From positions 1 through 14,645 of the forward strand of contig CAJOPM010000185.1 of assembly GCA_905236225.1 (NCBI GenBank): DNA of 14,645 nt. Direction: 5' to 3'. Every line of letters starts with the position of its first letter. The stretch's first letter is position 1. A program made the translations under genes and the position numbers. This document shows, piece after piece, positions 13,864 through 14,645 of the stretch. The notes below the pieces were generated by a model. The model worked only from the letters and a program-made list of their open reading frames with translations, was not told the DNA's origin and did no database searches. Origin of the DNA: an uncultured Eubacterium sp. GTDB taxonomy: Bacteria > Bacillota > Clostridia > Lachnospirales > Lachnospiraceae.

Positions 13864-14645
13864 ATGAATGTAAGATTTTATAATGCTAAAATTCTTAAGA
13901 CAAATGATGATAAAAGCTTCGAAATCATTGAAGGTCAACTTTGGGTTAAAGGTTCTGAAATTGTTTATATAGGACCAGATAAAAGGACGGACAATGCATT
14001 TAAAGATAATAATCAGGAAATGATTATTTGGGATAAAGAGATTGATGTTTGCGGTAACCTTCTTATGCCCGGTTTTAAGAATGCGCATACACATACAGCT
14101 ATGACTTTTCTTAGATCGTTTGCGGACGATCTTCCGCTAAAAGAGTGGCTTTTTGATGCAGTATTTCCAAGAGAAGGTCAGTTAGAGGCGCAGGATATAT
14201 ATGATCTTGATATACTTGGCATTATGGAATATCTTACAAGCGGTATTACTTCCAACTTTGATATGTATTTCTTCCCGCCCGAAAATGCCAAGGCATCTGT
14301 AGACTGTGGATTTAGAACTGTTCAGACAAGCGGACTTAATAATTTTGGCGGTGGAGTAGAGCTTCTTGAAGAAAACTATCATAAGTGTAATGAAATGGGT
14401 GAATTATCCAGCTTTATTATGGGATTTCATGCAGAGTACACTACATCAAAAGAGCTTATGCAACAAATATCCGATCTTACGAATAAACTAAAATCACCGC
14501 TTTTTGTACATAACTCTGAAACAGAAAATGAGGTAGCTGAGTGTATTGAAAGATATTCAATGACCCCGACCCAAATTATGGACGAGCTTGGTATGTTTAA
14601 CTATGGTGGCGGTGGATATCACTGTGTATATATGTCGGATGAGGA
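13864..14645 (+). CDS. Amidohydrolase, MTA/SAH deaminase-like, truncated by the window edge
   Basis: Reading from ATG 13864 gives 260 uninterrupted codons to the last base, so the 3' part is missing. The protein is a metal-dependent amidohydrolase with PGFKNAHTHTAM near 69-80 (metal-binding H75 and H77), FRTVQTSGL near 151-159, GFHAEYT near 187-193, HNSETENEV at 216-224 (third metal histidine H216, catalytic-type E219) and GGGGYHCVYMSDE at 248-260 (H253). This layout is that of the SsnA/TrzN/MtaD group, where deamination of 5'-methylthioadenosine, S-adenosylhomocysteine or adenosine is the usual activity; guanine deaminase or a triazine-type hydrolase cannot be excluded. AAAGGAGG at 13848-13854 supports the start, and only 3 bp separate it from the PNP stop. 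A purine salvage step coupled to PNP is the natural reading. Confidence 0.85.
   Translation, partial: MNVRFYNAKILKTNDDKSFEIIEGQLWVKGSEIVYIGPDKRTDNAFKDNNQEMIIWDKEIDVCGNLLMPGFKNAHTHTAMTFLRSFADDLPLKEWLFDAVFPREGQLEAQDIYDLDILGIMEYLTSGITSNFDMYFFPPENAKASVDCGFRTVQTSGLNNFGGGVELLEENYHKCNEMGELSSFIMGFHAEYTTSKELMQQISDLTNKLKSPLFVHNSETENEVAECIERYSMTPTQIMDELGMFNYGGGGYHCVYMSDE

Overview
The window reads as ordinary chromosomal core DNA from a low-GC Gram-positive anaerobe, most likely a Clostridia member of the Lachnospiraceae type. The evidence is strong AGGAGG-type ribosome binding sites, AT-rich codon use, the gene neighbourhoods yloU-fakA-recG and rho-rpmE-yqhQ-prmC-prfA, and a DUF4364 gene next to rqcH. 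The genus cannot be fixed from the sequence alone.

Layout. Bases 1-200 hold a hairpin repeat, then a promoter and leader. Bases 201-4359 (plus strand) carry an Asp23-family gene, a fatty acid kinase-like DAK2 gene (fakA/yloV) and recG. Bases 4360-4402 are a second copy of the repeat, filling the whole gap to a convergent minus-strand operon (7835 down to 4403): NAD-type malic enzyme, a DUF4364 winged-helix protein and rqcH. Bases 7836-8177 are a divergent control region with a promoter on each strand, a 9-bp inverted repeat and a roughly 200-nt rho leader. Bases 8178-12992 (plus) carry rho, rpmE, yqhQ, prmC and prfA, with a hairpin terminator after rpmE and a third repeat copy at the yqhQ-prmC junction. 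Bases 13018-14645 (plus) carry a purine nucleoside phosphorylase and the first 260 codons of a nucleoside-deaminase-like amidohydrolase cut by the window edge.

How the genes fit together. The window is rich in the end stages of gene expression: Rho ends transcription, L31 is part of the ribosome, PrmC methylates the GGQ glutamine of RF1 (prfA next door), and RqcH tags stalled nascent chains. The last two genes look like a purine salvage pair, with deamination of an adenine nucleoside followed by phosphorolysis.

The most interesting signal is not a protein system. It is a dispersed repeat of about 50 bp: a CTCAGTCGG head followed by a C-rich/G-rich hairpin capped by CTAAGCGTTAG or a variant. 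It occurs three times plus a truncated tandem copy. It supplies stop codons to recG and rqcH and appears to have rewritten the last 11 codons of yqhQ. I found no phage, CRISPR, insertion sequence, RNA gene or obviously new protein system.
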